Positions 22,498 to 31,504 of a stretch of 64,000 bases of DNA are shown in pieces. The DNA lies in NCBI GenBank assembly GCA_015698045.1, contig BLAL01000044.1:1600365-1664364 (forward strand). The letters are read 5' to 3'. A model generated the notes under the pieces. That model worked only from the letters and a program-made list of their open reading frames with translations, had not been told where the DNA came from and did no database searches. Every line of letters begins with the position of its first letter. Positions within the stretch are counted from its first letter, which is position 1. This DNA comes from Rhizophagus clarus. Its lineage: Eukaryota; Glomeromycota; Glomeromycetes; Glomerales; Glomeraceae. Made by a program: the position numbers and the translations under genes.

Positions 22498-25101
22498 ATG
22501 GCCTCACCCCAGAATTCAGATAAGAAGGTTCCTGCAAAAAGGCCTGATGGGACCACTTCTTTTATCACCAACCAGACCAAAGGAAAGAGTCCAGATACTG
22601 CTGATGCAAATATCGTTCCTAACTTGACTCTGAGAACTCTTAACGCGAATAAAAAGTATATCGACCAGGTTAAGAGTCACCATCAGCAGCACCAACAACA
22701 TAACATTAACCAGACCGCCTTACCAGAGGAAATAATCAAACAATACCCTGATCCTACTTGTAGGGTATGCTATCCAGAACCTAAAAAGAACATGTTATCG
22801 GTCGAATTTCGTAACTTTTGGTTCGACTGGTTCCGATCTCTATACAGCGTCAGTCACTATAATGGTCACACGGTGTATCTCTTTGATGAAGCAGTAAAAG
22901 AGAAAGATCAAGATAAAAGAATAAATCTGTTGCAACATATGGTTTTTACCATTCGATATAAAAACATGCCAGCCGAAGGTTTAGAAAACGTCGTGGCTGA
23001 CATTGCTCAAACATGGGACACGACCGCAGGATTTGTTCGTATGGAAAGATTAATCAAACAACCTAGCGATCCGAATAATGATGATGGTGATCAGAAGGAT
23101 GATGACGATGAGGAGGTAGTTAGTCGCCATGGTCAGAGCGGAATAAATGAGGATGATGATGACTCCGATGATTATGTACTAAGGATACCTGATAGTTCCG
23201 AACCAACTCAAGAAATTCCAAAATTAACCGAACCGGAGCAGGAAAGACTTGACCGGAACTTACAACATTTCAAGTTGACCACGCTAGAAAGTAGTATAAA
23301 CGATGCCCTCAGAAACATCGTTAAAACCGAACCATTAGAGATAAAATCAGCCCCTAATTCACCTATTCCGAAATCATCCTTTAACAACGCCTACGTTCCA
23401 GTAACAAACGTAAATACGCATGCAACTATCATACCGGAATATTCTGTCAGAACGTTTTCTTGGAAAGATAAAACAACGAATGTTGGTATCGGACATGCAA
23501 ATGCTCAATACGTTAACCGAATAGGCGCCTTTTTTAATAACGAAATAAATGAATTAAAGGATAATAAAATCGAAGGAGGATACAACTTGATTATTAATGA
23601 CACCTTATTCGAACAAATAAAAGAAGGAGATTCCGGACCGATAAAATTTAACAACACTCTTCCTTCGTATATGACGACCATTACCAATCCGAGCATATCT
23701 ACAGCAAAAACCGTCAGACCGGATGTCACGATCAGGAATCCGACTATTGGCAATATAAACTTAGGAGGTAGTAGTTCGGGTTCTAGTAAAGTACAAGGAA
23801 CTACTCAAGTAAAATTCAAATCACCGGTTAAAAAAAGTATACCAACTGGTAATTTCAGCGCAACACAGCCGTTTTTAGATATAAATCCGGCTCTTACTAC
23901 CAATCCGAATATTGTAGCAGTTCCTTTAAGTGGTGGTAATCTCCATAACATCACTACTTCAAATGTATCCTCGCAAAATACACAGCCCGCTTATCCTATT
24001 ATTCAACTGGCACCTACGGATAACGCGGATTTGCTTACTCAATTGCTACAAGAATTTAATCAAATCCTCTCTGCCAACCAACACCACTCGTCACCTACCT
24101 CAAATATTCGAAAGGAATCTAGGTTGGTGGATTTTCCCAAGTTCAAAGGAGGAAACCAAGACCCTATAGAATGGTTGGAAGCATTTGATAGGGCATGTAA
24201 GGCGAATTGTGTCAGTATGGATAGACGAATGGATGTGGTGCCCTCCTATTTGAAAGGAACAGCTTTGATATGGTTCAATACTGTGGGAGCTCGCGAATGG
24301 GAAAATTCTCTAAATAGGAATCAATCTTTTACACACCTCTTTGAAGCACAATTTTGTAACCCATTCAAAATGTCTCAGTGGAAGCACCAACTCAGGAATA
24401 GGAAGCAGAGAGCTGGAGAAACTATAGATGAGTATACTTCAGCTATGGAAGAACTATGGAAACGAATAGATCCAAAGAGAAAAAGAACAGAGTTGGACCG
24501 AATATCGGAATATGTAGAAGGGCTAAGACCTGAGTTTATAGTGCCTGTGCAATCCGCAATGCCACAAACTGTAAAAGAAGCCATTAACAAAGCCAAGGCT
24601 ACTGAAACTGCCTTTTCAATGGGGACAGATTTATCCGCATATTCCTTAACCCCTGGATACCTCCCTAATCTGTATGGTGCCGCTATACCAGCCCAAGTGG
24701 CGCATGCGGCTTTTGTTTCGCGAAATTTGTCTACCCCTAGTGTTGCGACTGATAGTATAGAAGAAATTATTGAAAGAAAGTTGAAAGAACAAATAGAAAG
24801 AGTACTAAATAGAAATAATTATAATAATAGTTATAACAACAGTAGTAACAATAACATAAGGCGAAATAATAGGGATAAGGAGTGTTACAACTGTAATAAA
24901 AAGGGGCACATTGCTCGAGAGTGTTGGAATAAAAATAAAGATCAATCAAACAGGCCGAATAATAGAGGAAATAACCGAAATAACAACAATAATAGTAATG
25001 TTAACCATTATAATTACCAATCCAACAGTCGGCAAGGTAACAATCAGCCGAACCAAGCAAGAGGAGATTACAACAATAGTTTGGCCCAATCGTTAAACTA
25101 A
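22498..25101 (+). CDS. gag: Gag polyprotein of the Ty3/gypsy element
   Basis: 867 residues forming the structural protein of the virus-like particle. The N-terminal third is polar with an acidic run (DDGDQKDDDDEE at about 197-208). The capsid domain is near residues 545-700, with the Retrotrans_gag pattern: PIEWLEAFDRA, YLKGTALIWF, REWEN, FKMSQWKHQLRNRKQ, GETIDEYTSAMEELWKRI. One CCHC zinc knuckle, CYNCNKKGHIARECW, lies near 796-810 inside an Asn-rich tail. It is longer than usual for Ty3-type Gag because of the N-terminal extension. The start is the first ATG after the primer-binding region. The stop sits immediately after a frameshift site used to reach pol. Confidence 0.95.
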   Translation: MASPQNSDKKVPAKRPDGTTSFITNQTKGKSPDTADANIVPNLTLRTLNANKKYIDQVKSHHQQHQQHNINQTALPEEIIKQYPDPTCRVCYPEPKKNMLSVEFRNFWFDWFRSLYSVSHYNGHTVYLFDEAVKEKDQDKRINLLQHMVFTIRYKNMPAEGLENVVADIAQTWDTTAGFVRMERLIKQPSDPNNDDGDQKDDDDEEVVSRHGQSGINEDDDDSDDYVLRIPDSSEPTQEIPKLTEPEQERLDRNLQHFKLTTLESSINDALRNIVKTEPLEIKSAPNSPIPKSSFNNAYVPVTNVNTHATIIPEYSVRTFSWKDKTTNVGIGHANAQYVNRIGAFFNNEINELKDNKIEGGYNLIINDTLFEQIKEGDSGPIKFNNTLPSYMTTITNPSISTAKTVRPDVTIRNPTIGNINLGGSSSGSSKVQGTTQVKFKSPVKKSIPTGNFSATQPFLDINPALTTNPNIVAVPLSGGNLHNITTSNVSSQNTQPAYPIIQLAPTDNADLLTQLLQEFNQILSANQHHSSPTSNIRKESRLVDFPKFKGGNQDPIEWLEAFDRACKANCVSMDRRMDVVPSYLKGTALIWFNTVGAREWENSLNRNQSFTHLFEAQFCNPFKMSQWKHQLRNRKQRAGETIDEYTSAMEELWKRIDPKRKRTELDRISEYVEGLRPEFIVPVQSAMPQTVKEAINKAKATETAFSMGTDLSAYSLTPGYLPNLYGAAIPAQVAHAAFVSRNLSTPSVATDSIEEIIERKLKEQIERVLNRNNYNNSYNNSSNNNIRRNNRDKECYNCNKKGHIARECWNKNKDQSNRPNNRGNNRNNNNNSNVNHYNYQSNSRQGNNQPNQARGDYNNSLAQSLN

Positions 25102-25131
25102 AGAGTGTACCTCCTGAGGGTGAGAGTACAC
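25092..25131 (+). promoter_or_regulatory. -1 ribosomal frameshift signal between gag and pol
   Basis: The heptamer G TTA AAC (25092-25098) overlaps the last two gag sense codons and is followed at once by the gag stop TAA. After a 6-nt spacer, GTGTAC CTC (25105-25113) pairs with GAG A GTACAC (25122-25131), with one bulged A and an 8-nt loop. The pol frame is -1 relative to gag and is open across this point. G_UUA_AAC is a known slippery heptamer, and the spacing is in the usual range. Confidence 0.85.
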
Positions 25132-25148
25132 CTATTAAAAATCCCTCT

Positions 25149-27668
25149 TTGATAAAAGAAAAAGACCGGAATTCTTTTATCAGTTACAATATTTCCAACC
25201 TTAATGATAATAATTATAATAATGATAAATTAATTAATGATGAAAGTTTTGATCAAGATTACAATAAAAATCCGAAAGTTACTAATGCAAATAAGCTTGA
25301 ACAACGTGCTACTATAAAAATAATGGAAGCTTCGAATAACCCAATCACCAAAGGAGAAATAGATGACTGGAACAAATTCTTAGAGGAAATTGCCACTACC
25401 CAGGATTCAGAAAATGAAAAACAACTAAATAGCCGAATAGATTATAATACGAAGGATGTAAAAGATGCTTTATTTGGTGAAGCTGTAGTATTTGGAGAAC
25501 GAATAAATGTGATTATTGATTCTGGATCAAAGGGGAGTGTTATTTCAAAGCAGTTTTTAGACCGTAAACAACAGGATATTGATAGCCCAGCACATTTCAG
25601 ATTAATTGATATACAAGGAAATCGTACTTGCCCATTAGGAATAAAGCACAACGTGCAAGTAAATATTGAAGGATATGATGTTGGAATAGATATGGTTGTG
25701 ACTGAATCCAAGGATTATAATATTGTTTTAGGTAATGATTGGATTAGTAAAGTCTGCGCCACCTTGGATTATAATAATGGACTTTTAACTATACTTACAC
25801 CACATGGAACAGTTACTACAGCCGTAACATGCTGGGATAACATTAAAAATCCGTTACAATTTCATCCAATCCCACAAGTATCAATTGAGAATCCCAGTGA
25901 ATTAGAGTTAGAAGGGGAAGATGAAAATGTGGAATCGCAAACTTTCTTTTTTAATGTACAACAAACCTCGAATATTACTCAAATAGAAGGAGATGTATAT
26001 CCAAATGAATGTTTACAATATTGGATAAAGAAGTTCAGAAGTAATGATCAAAAACAGTGGAAAGGGCCAGGAAAGTGTTGGTGTGAAAAGAAATTAAAAG
26101 AACAACAACAATGTAAAGTCTGTTACAAACGATGGGAGGATTGCGCCTTGTACTCCATGATCAGTCCTACAGATGATCCCTTCTATAAAGTGCAACTTGA
26201 ACAAGATGATGTGTTACTATATATAACATCGGAGAAATCAATTGCTATCGGAGAAATTAATAATACACAAAAGGAGAAATTGACAACCTTACTACAGAAA
26301 TATGCACATCTTTTTGCCACTAAAAAGGAAGAGTTGGGTCGTACTAATATTGTAAAACATTCTATTTATACTGAAAATATTCCTCCCATACGTCAAAAAT
26401 TTTATAGGACTTCCCAAAAAGAGCAGGAGCATATTGATAAGGAAATTAAGGAGATGTTGTATTATAATATTATTAGGCCATCTACAAGCGAATGGGCATC
26501 CCCTGTTATTTTAGTACCCAAGAAAAATGGAAAGTTACGATTTTGTGTAGATTATCGCCAATTAAATAAAGTTACTAAAAAAGATAATTATCCTCTTCCG
26601 CGAACAGACGAAATTTTTGACTCACTAGGAAAGGCCCAATGGTTTACTTCATTAGATCTGGCCTCAGGATACTGGCAGGTAGAAATGAAGGAAGAAGATA
26701 AATCAAAAACAGCTTTCATAACAAGAAATGGAATGTATGAATTCAATGTAATGCCATTCGGCTTATGCAATGCTCCAGGAACTTTTCAAAGATGCATGGA
26801 TAATATATTAAAAGATATGTTATGGAAAAATACAATGGTTTATTTAGATGATGTTAATATCTATTCCAAAACATTTGAAGAACATTTACAACATTTGGAA
26901 GAAGTACTAAAAAGAGTGGAAAAAGCGGGATTAAAAATTAATCCAGAAAAATGTCATTTTTGTACCCAATCTCTTCAATTTTTAGGTCATATAGTAACTA
27001 ATAAAGGAATTTTGCCTGATCCAAGTAAAGTAGATGCTATTAAAAATTACCCTGTTCCCAAAAATCTTACACAATTACGTGCTTTTTTAGGCTTAGCATC
27101 ATATTATCGTCGCTTTATAAAGGATTTTTCAAAAATTTCAACACCTTTATACATGTTATTAAAAAAAGATATTCCTTATGAATGGAATCAGGATCGCCAT
27201 CAAGTTTTTCAGTTTCTTAAAGAAAAACTTATTACTGCACCTTTATTGGCATATCCAGATTTTACCAAATCATTTTTATTGTTTACAGATGCTTCAATTA
27301 CTGCGCTGGGAGCAGTATTGGAACAAGAACAGGAGGATGGATTAAGACATCCAATTGCTTATGCTAGTAGATCGACTAGTGAATCTGAACGAAACTATTT
27401 TTCCACAGAATTAGAATGTGCCGCTGTTATATGGGCTGTTAATTATTTTAGACCTTATTTGTATGGTAAGAAATTCACAATCTTCACTGATCATTCTGCA
27501 CTGCAATGGCTATTAAAATTAAAGACTATTAAAAATGGTCTTACTGGACGATTAGCCAGATGGCAATTAATTCTTCAACCTTATGATTATGATATCAAGT
27601 ATAGAAAAGGTACTGTAAATCATAACGCAGATGCTCTTTCCCGAATTATTTTAACTAATAACTGTTAA
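25149..27668 (+). CDS. pol: Pol: protease, reverse transcriptase and RNase H
   Basis: The ORF is open back into the end of gag, so it is expected to be made as a Gag-Pol fusion by -1 frameshifting. The first listed codon (TTG) is not a real start. Retropepsin: active-site IIDSGSKGSVIS near residues 122-133. Reverse transcriptase: residues about 400-620, with KKNGKLRFCVDYRQLN, FTSLDLASGYWQ, NVMPFGLCNAPGTFQR and catalytic YLDD at 26841. RNase H: LFTDAS, ELECAAVIWAV and FTDHSAL. The ORF ends with TAA right after the RNase H/connection (HNADALSR), before the integrase. No internal stop is seen, so the copy looks competent. Confidence 0.95.
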   Translation: MIKEKDRNSFISYNISNLNDNNYNNDKLINDESFDQDYNKNPKVTNANKLEQRATIKIMEASNNPITKGEIDDWNKFLEEIATTQDSENEKQLNSRIDYNTKDVKDALFGEAVVFGERINVIIDSGSKGSVISKQFLDRKQQDIDSPAHFRLIDIQGNRTCPLGIKHNVQVNIEGYDVGIDMVVTESKDYNIVLGNDWISKVCATLDYNNGLLTILTPHGTVTTAVTCWDNIKNPLQFHPIPQVSIENPSELELEGEDENVESQTFFFNVQQTSNITQIEGDVYPNECLQYWIKKFRSNDQKQWKGPGKCWCEKKLKEQQQCKVCYKRWEDCALYSMISPTDDPFYKVQLEQDDVLLYITSEKSIAIGEINNTQKEKLTTLLQKYAHLFATKKEELGRTNIVKHSIYTENIPPIRQKFYRTSQKEQEHIDKEIKEMLYYNIIRPSTSEWASPVILVPKKNGKLRFCVDYRQLNKVTKKDNYPLPRTDEIFDSLGKAQWFTSLDLASGYWQVEMKEEDKSKTAFITRNGMYEFNVMPFGLCNAPGTFQRCMDNILKDMLWKNTMVYLDDVNIYSKTFEEHLQHLEEVLKRVEKAGLKINPEKCHFCTQSLQFLGHIVTNKGILPDPSKVDAIKNYPVPKNLTQLRAFLGLASYYRRFIKDFSKISTPLYMLLKKDIPYEWNQDRHQVFQFLKEKLITAPLLAYPDFTKSFLLFTDASITALGAVLEQEQEDGLRHPIAYASRSTSESERNYFSTELECAAVIWAVNYFRPYLYGKKFTIFTDHSALQWLLKLKTIKNGLTGRLARWQLILQPYDYDIKYRKGTVNHNADALSRIILTNNC

Positions 27669-27669
27669 T

Positions 27670-28947
27670 ATGGAAGAACAATTATATTATGATTTATATC
27701 AGTACCTATCTAACTTGATTATCCCTGAAAAGTATAATAAAAATCAACAAGATAAAATAAAACAATTAGCCAAAAATTATACCATACAAAATGATAAACT
27801 ATTTAGGAAGAATCAAGATAAATTACAGAGAGTAATTACGCCATCACAAGTTGAAATCATCCTGTTTAATCTACATAAAGATATGACTGGTGCACATCTT
27901 GGTGTAGAAACCACTTACAATAAAATAAAAGAACGTTATTATTGGCCTAAAATGTATAATGATATTAAAATATATATTGAATCCTGTGATAATTGTCAAA
28001 GAAGAGGTAAAACAAAAAGAAGAGAAGAATTATTACCTTTAAAGATAGGAGGTCCTTTTGATAAAATTGGAATAGATATTAAGGGTCCTTTACCTGTAAC
28101 TCAAAAAGGTAATCGCTATATAATAGTGGCTATGGATTATTTTACAAAATGGCCAGAAGCGAGAGCAATACCTAATGCTAAAGCTGAAACTGTTGCTAAA
28201 TTTTTATTTGAAGAAATTATTAGCCGGCATGGTGTTCCTAAAGAAATACTTTCTGATCATGGTACATCTTTTAATAATGCTCTTATCAATGAAATATGCG
28301 ATAAATACCAAACAAAACATAGGTTAACTTCAGCTTATAGACCTCAAACAAATGGAATGGTAGAACGTTTTAATAGAACTATTGGCGAAAGTTTGGCAAA
28401 GTTAGTTATAGATAAAGATAATAATAAAGAATGGGATGATTATATTCAGGCGATACTATTAGCTTATCGTACTAGGCAACATGAAACTACAGGATATTCA
28501 CCATTTTATTTAATATATGGAAGACAAGCTGTATTACCTATAGAATTAATGATTGATACAAATATTAATAAAGAAAAAGATATTCATGAAGCATTATTAG
28601 AGCGAATATATGATATAATGGAAAAGATGGATCAAGATTTAGAAAAAGTAAAGATTAGAATTAATCAACGACAACAAATTCAAAAGAAAAAATATGATGA
28701 TAAAGGTATTTCTTTAAAATTAAAAATAGGTGATAAAGTATTAGTAGAACAAACTCATTTAAGAAATAATATGTCAGCAAAACTAGAAAATCAATGGATT
28801 GGACCTTATTACATTCATAATGTTTTAGATCAAAATGTATATAAGTTGCGTCATATGAATGGAAAATTGGTAAAAGGAGTAATCCATGGAAATCGTCTTA
28901 AAATATATATTGAACAATATTTAGAACCATTAATATTATTGGAATAA
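27670..28947 (+). CDS. Integrase ORF of the Ty3/gypsy element
   Basis: 425 residues. An N-terminal HHCC zinc domain (H...H...CDNCQRR) precedes the DDE core: Asp in GIDIKGPL, Asp in LSDHGTSF, Glu in GMVERFNR. After that comes a C-terminal basic part with WIGPYYI (GPY/F-type motif). No chromodomain is evident. It inserts element cDNA into the genome. Most gypsy elements encode integrase in one frame with RT. Here the ATG begins one base after the pol stop (TAA-T-ATG) in another frame, so it needs reinitiation or a second frameshift, or one base was lost or gained. Confidence 0.92.
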   Translation: MEEQLYYDLYQYLSNLIIPEKYNKNQQDKIKQLAKNYTIQNDKLFRKNQDKLQRVITPSQVEIILFNLHKDMTGAHLGVETTYNKIKERYYWPKMYNDIKIYIESCDNCQRRGKTKRREELLPLKIGGPFDKIGIDIKGPLPVTQKGNRYIIVAMDYFTKWPEARAIPNAKAETVAKFLFEEIISRHGVPKEILSDHGTSFNNALINEICDKYQTKHRLTSAYRPQTNGMVERFNRTIGESLAKLVIDKDNNKEWDDYIQAILLAYRTRQHETTGYSPFYLIYGRQAVLPIELMIDTNINKEKDIHEALLERIYDIMEKMDQDLEKVKIRINQRQQIQKKKYDDKGISLKLKIGDKVLVEQTHLRNNMSAKLENQWIGPYYIHNVLDQNVYKLRHMNGKLVKGVIHGNRLKIYIEQYLEPLILLE

Positions 28948-28983
28948 ATAATTATATTATAAGTAAAATTTTTGAGAATAATT

Positions 28984-30580
28984 TTATTTTATTATAACAT
29001 TATCTAATTTTACTATATTTCCATTATCATTATATCTAGTAAACATTGTTATGTTTTTGAATTTTTTATCATGCCAGAAATGGATTACATTTAAGCCTCT
29101 TTTTTGTAATCTTTTTCTAGGCCAATATGGAACAAAGTTGTCTTCACAAGAAAAATGTATAACCCATATTTCATCTGGACATAATTGTGAGGCATATTCA
29201 AAAATACGAATATAATGACGTTTTAAATCAGTACTAGAAGCAGTTACCACCAACTCAAGAATAGCTATTGGAAAAGTAGAACTATTGAATTTTATAGCGA
29301 AATCACAGTATAAATGATGAGGATCTCCATCTTTTCCAATATGATTGAGATGCCACTGACTCACAATATTAATATGATGCGTTAATTTTAACCAATTTAC
29401 CAGAATACGATACATCTCTGCATCATATACACTCTCACGTGGAACCTTATTATAACATTGCGAATCAACAACCAGATGATTTGAACTTTTATACGAAAAA
29501 AGTGATCCTTGAACAATCATATCTGTATCAAAATGTCGTACAACTGTTTTCAACACCTCAAAAGTATCTAGTGATTGATTTGATCGAAGAGGAAGTTCTA
29601 ATTGCATTATATTATCATCATCAACATGTTTTCTTTTGACAGATAATGGTGATGACGGAGGTAATATTGATGATGATGGTAAATTAATATTTTTTGAAAC
29701 TTTATTACTACCATCCTATCAAGTAAGAAAAATAGATATAAGTAAAAATAATTTTACTTAGTAGACATTAAGTATGAAAGTGAGAAAAAAAAAAAAAAAA
29801 AAAAAAAAAGAAGAAGAAGAAGAAAAGAAAAGAAGAAGAAAAGAAATAAAATGAAATGAATGAATAAATGAAAAATAATGGATAAAAAATGAACGAGATA
29901 AAAAAATAATATTATTTAAGGCTTTATCTTTAAAACTTCTTCAATAAAGGAAGGTACATAACCAATTCCTCCTCCAGAACCAGTAGACCTTTATTAAATC
30001 CATTTTAAAGATAGGTAAAATAAGGGAACCTAAATAAAATCCTATAATCCCTACCAAGACCAGGAGCTTATACATCTCCGAGTAAAGGCCTGAGATTAAA
30101 AGAAATTATTTAAGTATATGAAAATATAAAAAAATGGATGCCTACCTTTTTTCGTTGTAAAAATAAATCTTTTATAATAGAGCGGGATCTTGCTGAGAGT
30201 AAAGAATCATCTTTAAGTAATCCAATTAGGGTTACAAAAAAATGATTATCATTTCTAGAAGGGGTTTGATCTTTTTTGGAAATCCAATTTATAAAATGAT
30301 CTTTGGACCACTGTTTGATAGAAAAAATTTGAAAATAATCAAGTCTTCCACCAGAAGAGTTAGATTCTTTCTTTAATGACGAGATAAGTTCCAAAATACA
30401 AATAATAGGTCCCATTTTAAAACCCATAGTCAGTAATAAATCCTGCGTTAATAAAAAAAAGGAACGTCCATTTATTTTTTCATCTTTAAGAAGATCCAAA
30501 TCATCACTATCCAGCCCAATATTTTGAACATGTAAAAAACTAATAAGTTGCTCTGTGTTGATATCAATAGAAAAAGCCAT
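28984..30580 (-). CDS. SAM-domain plus nuclease-like protein, antisense inside the retrotransposon
   Basis: Two exons, 30580-30146 and 29715-28984, joined in phase 0 across a 430-nt intron (gtaggc...gatag), giving 388 aa. Residues 1-70 look like a sterile-alpha-motif (SAM) domain: FLHVQNIGLDSDDLDLLKDE..., then GRSFFLLTQDLLLTMGFKMG. A short helical stretch with KQWSKDHFINWI follows. The C-terminal 150 residues have a PD-(D/E)XK-like arrangement, CDFAIKF then PIAILELVVTAS, followed by IWVIHFSCED, PYWP and GLNVIHFWHD. I recall similar SAM-nuclease-like or Crinkler-like proteins as abundant in Glomeromycotina (not checked). The usual lysine after the acidic pair is not obvious, so catalysis is uncertain. 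It lies between integrase and the 3' LTR, on the opposite strand, so it was probably captured. Confidence 0.75.
29716..30145 (-). other. Large intron of the SAM/nuclease-like gene
   Basis: 430 nt, against 60-100 nt for most introns here. It has a long pyrimidine tract before the acceptor (29780-29880 on the plus strand is A/G only). It also contains an out-of-place peptide-like frame, GSGGGIGYVPSFIEEVLKIK (about 29990-29925 minus), ending at TAA, which may be an alternative last exon or debris. Confidence 0.5.
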
Positions 30581-30599
30581 AATAATATTAAAAAAAGAA

Positions 30600-31050
30600 A
30601 AAGAAAAAGAGATAATACTAAATTAATAAAACAAAAAAAATAATAATGAAAAATGTAATAATACTCTTACCTTGAGAAATGATGATTATATATATAAAGA
30701 AAAAGAAAGACGCGTAAAAATTAAAAAAAAAAAACGCGTAAAGACTAAAAGAACAAAATATGAGAAAAGAAGATAATAATAATTTTAACATGAGTATTAT
30801 GAAGATTAAATAGGAATAGGATTTTGAAAACACGAGAATTTATTAAATAAAGTAATATAAACACATGTTAGTAACTCAGAGGTGACATAATGTTAAATCA
30901 ATAACATATATAGTAATATTTATTCAGGAAAAATTACTAAATAGGAAGAATTATTTGATTAGTTTGATATATGTAGTTAAAAGTACTTATGTCCTTTAAT
31001 TCGAAAACTCTAGAAATAATTTTATAAAAGTTTCACAGGAGTTCAACCCT
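30600..31050. other. 5' flank of the antisense gene, inside the retrotransposon
   Basis: AT-rich with A/G runs. It should hold the promoter of the SAM/nuclease-like gene. I cannot point to a clear TATA box. Confidence 0.4.
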
Positions 31051-31064
31051 TAAAGAGAGGGAAA
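31051..31064 (+). promoter_or_regulatory. Polypurine tract
   Basis: TAAAGAGAGGGAAA directly precedes the 3' LTR and would prime plus-strand DNA synthesis. Confidence 0.85.
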
Positions 31065-31499
31065 TGTTACATAAGATTTTATAAATTAGATTATTCTAGT
31101 ATAATCTATATGAATGAAAAAAGTTAGGAAATTTATAGGGTAATCTAGAAAATTGTAGTACCCGGAATTAGGATTTAAGACAAATCTAGAAAGTAATAGA
31201 TTTAGAATAAGATAGAAAGATTAAAGATTATAAAAGGAAGAGAATTTGGATTAAGTGAAAGGAAGAAGTTTATGCGTTAAACTTAAATTACAGTTAACTG
31301 TCACTTGTATTTATTAATAAAGACAATTAGGTTGTATGCGTTACAACTGAAAACTTTATTAATAATCCGATCATAAATTATAAACGATAATAAAAGTATT
31401 AGCCTTCAGACTATAAATAAACTTGCTCTCTAAAGTTAAACTCGTTTGTTATTCCAGATCACATGTAACTTTTCAGTCGGTTGCATTCGCTGGGTAACA
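31065..31499 (+). repeat. 3' LTR
   Basis: 435 bp, identical to the 5' LTR except for about two positions. It ends GTAACA, then ATAT and satellite sequence. Confidence 0.95.
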
Positions 31500-31504
31500 A
31501 TATA

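Larger units (their letters stand above)
21841..31499 (+). mobile_element. Complete Ty3/gypsy LTR retrotransposon with an antisense passenger gene
   Basis: Two 435-bp LTRs start TGTTAC and end GTAACA. They differ at only two positions that I can find (A/G near 21966, G/A near 22239), so the insertion is recent. ATAT repeats flank it (21837-21840, 31500-31503). Inside, in order: primer-binding site, gag, -1 frameshift signal, protease/RT/RNase H, integrase in a separate ORF, a two-exon SAM/nuclease-like gene on the minus strand, and a polypurine tract. It landed in a satellite array. Confidence 0.95.
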
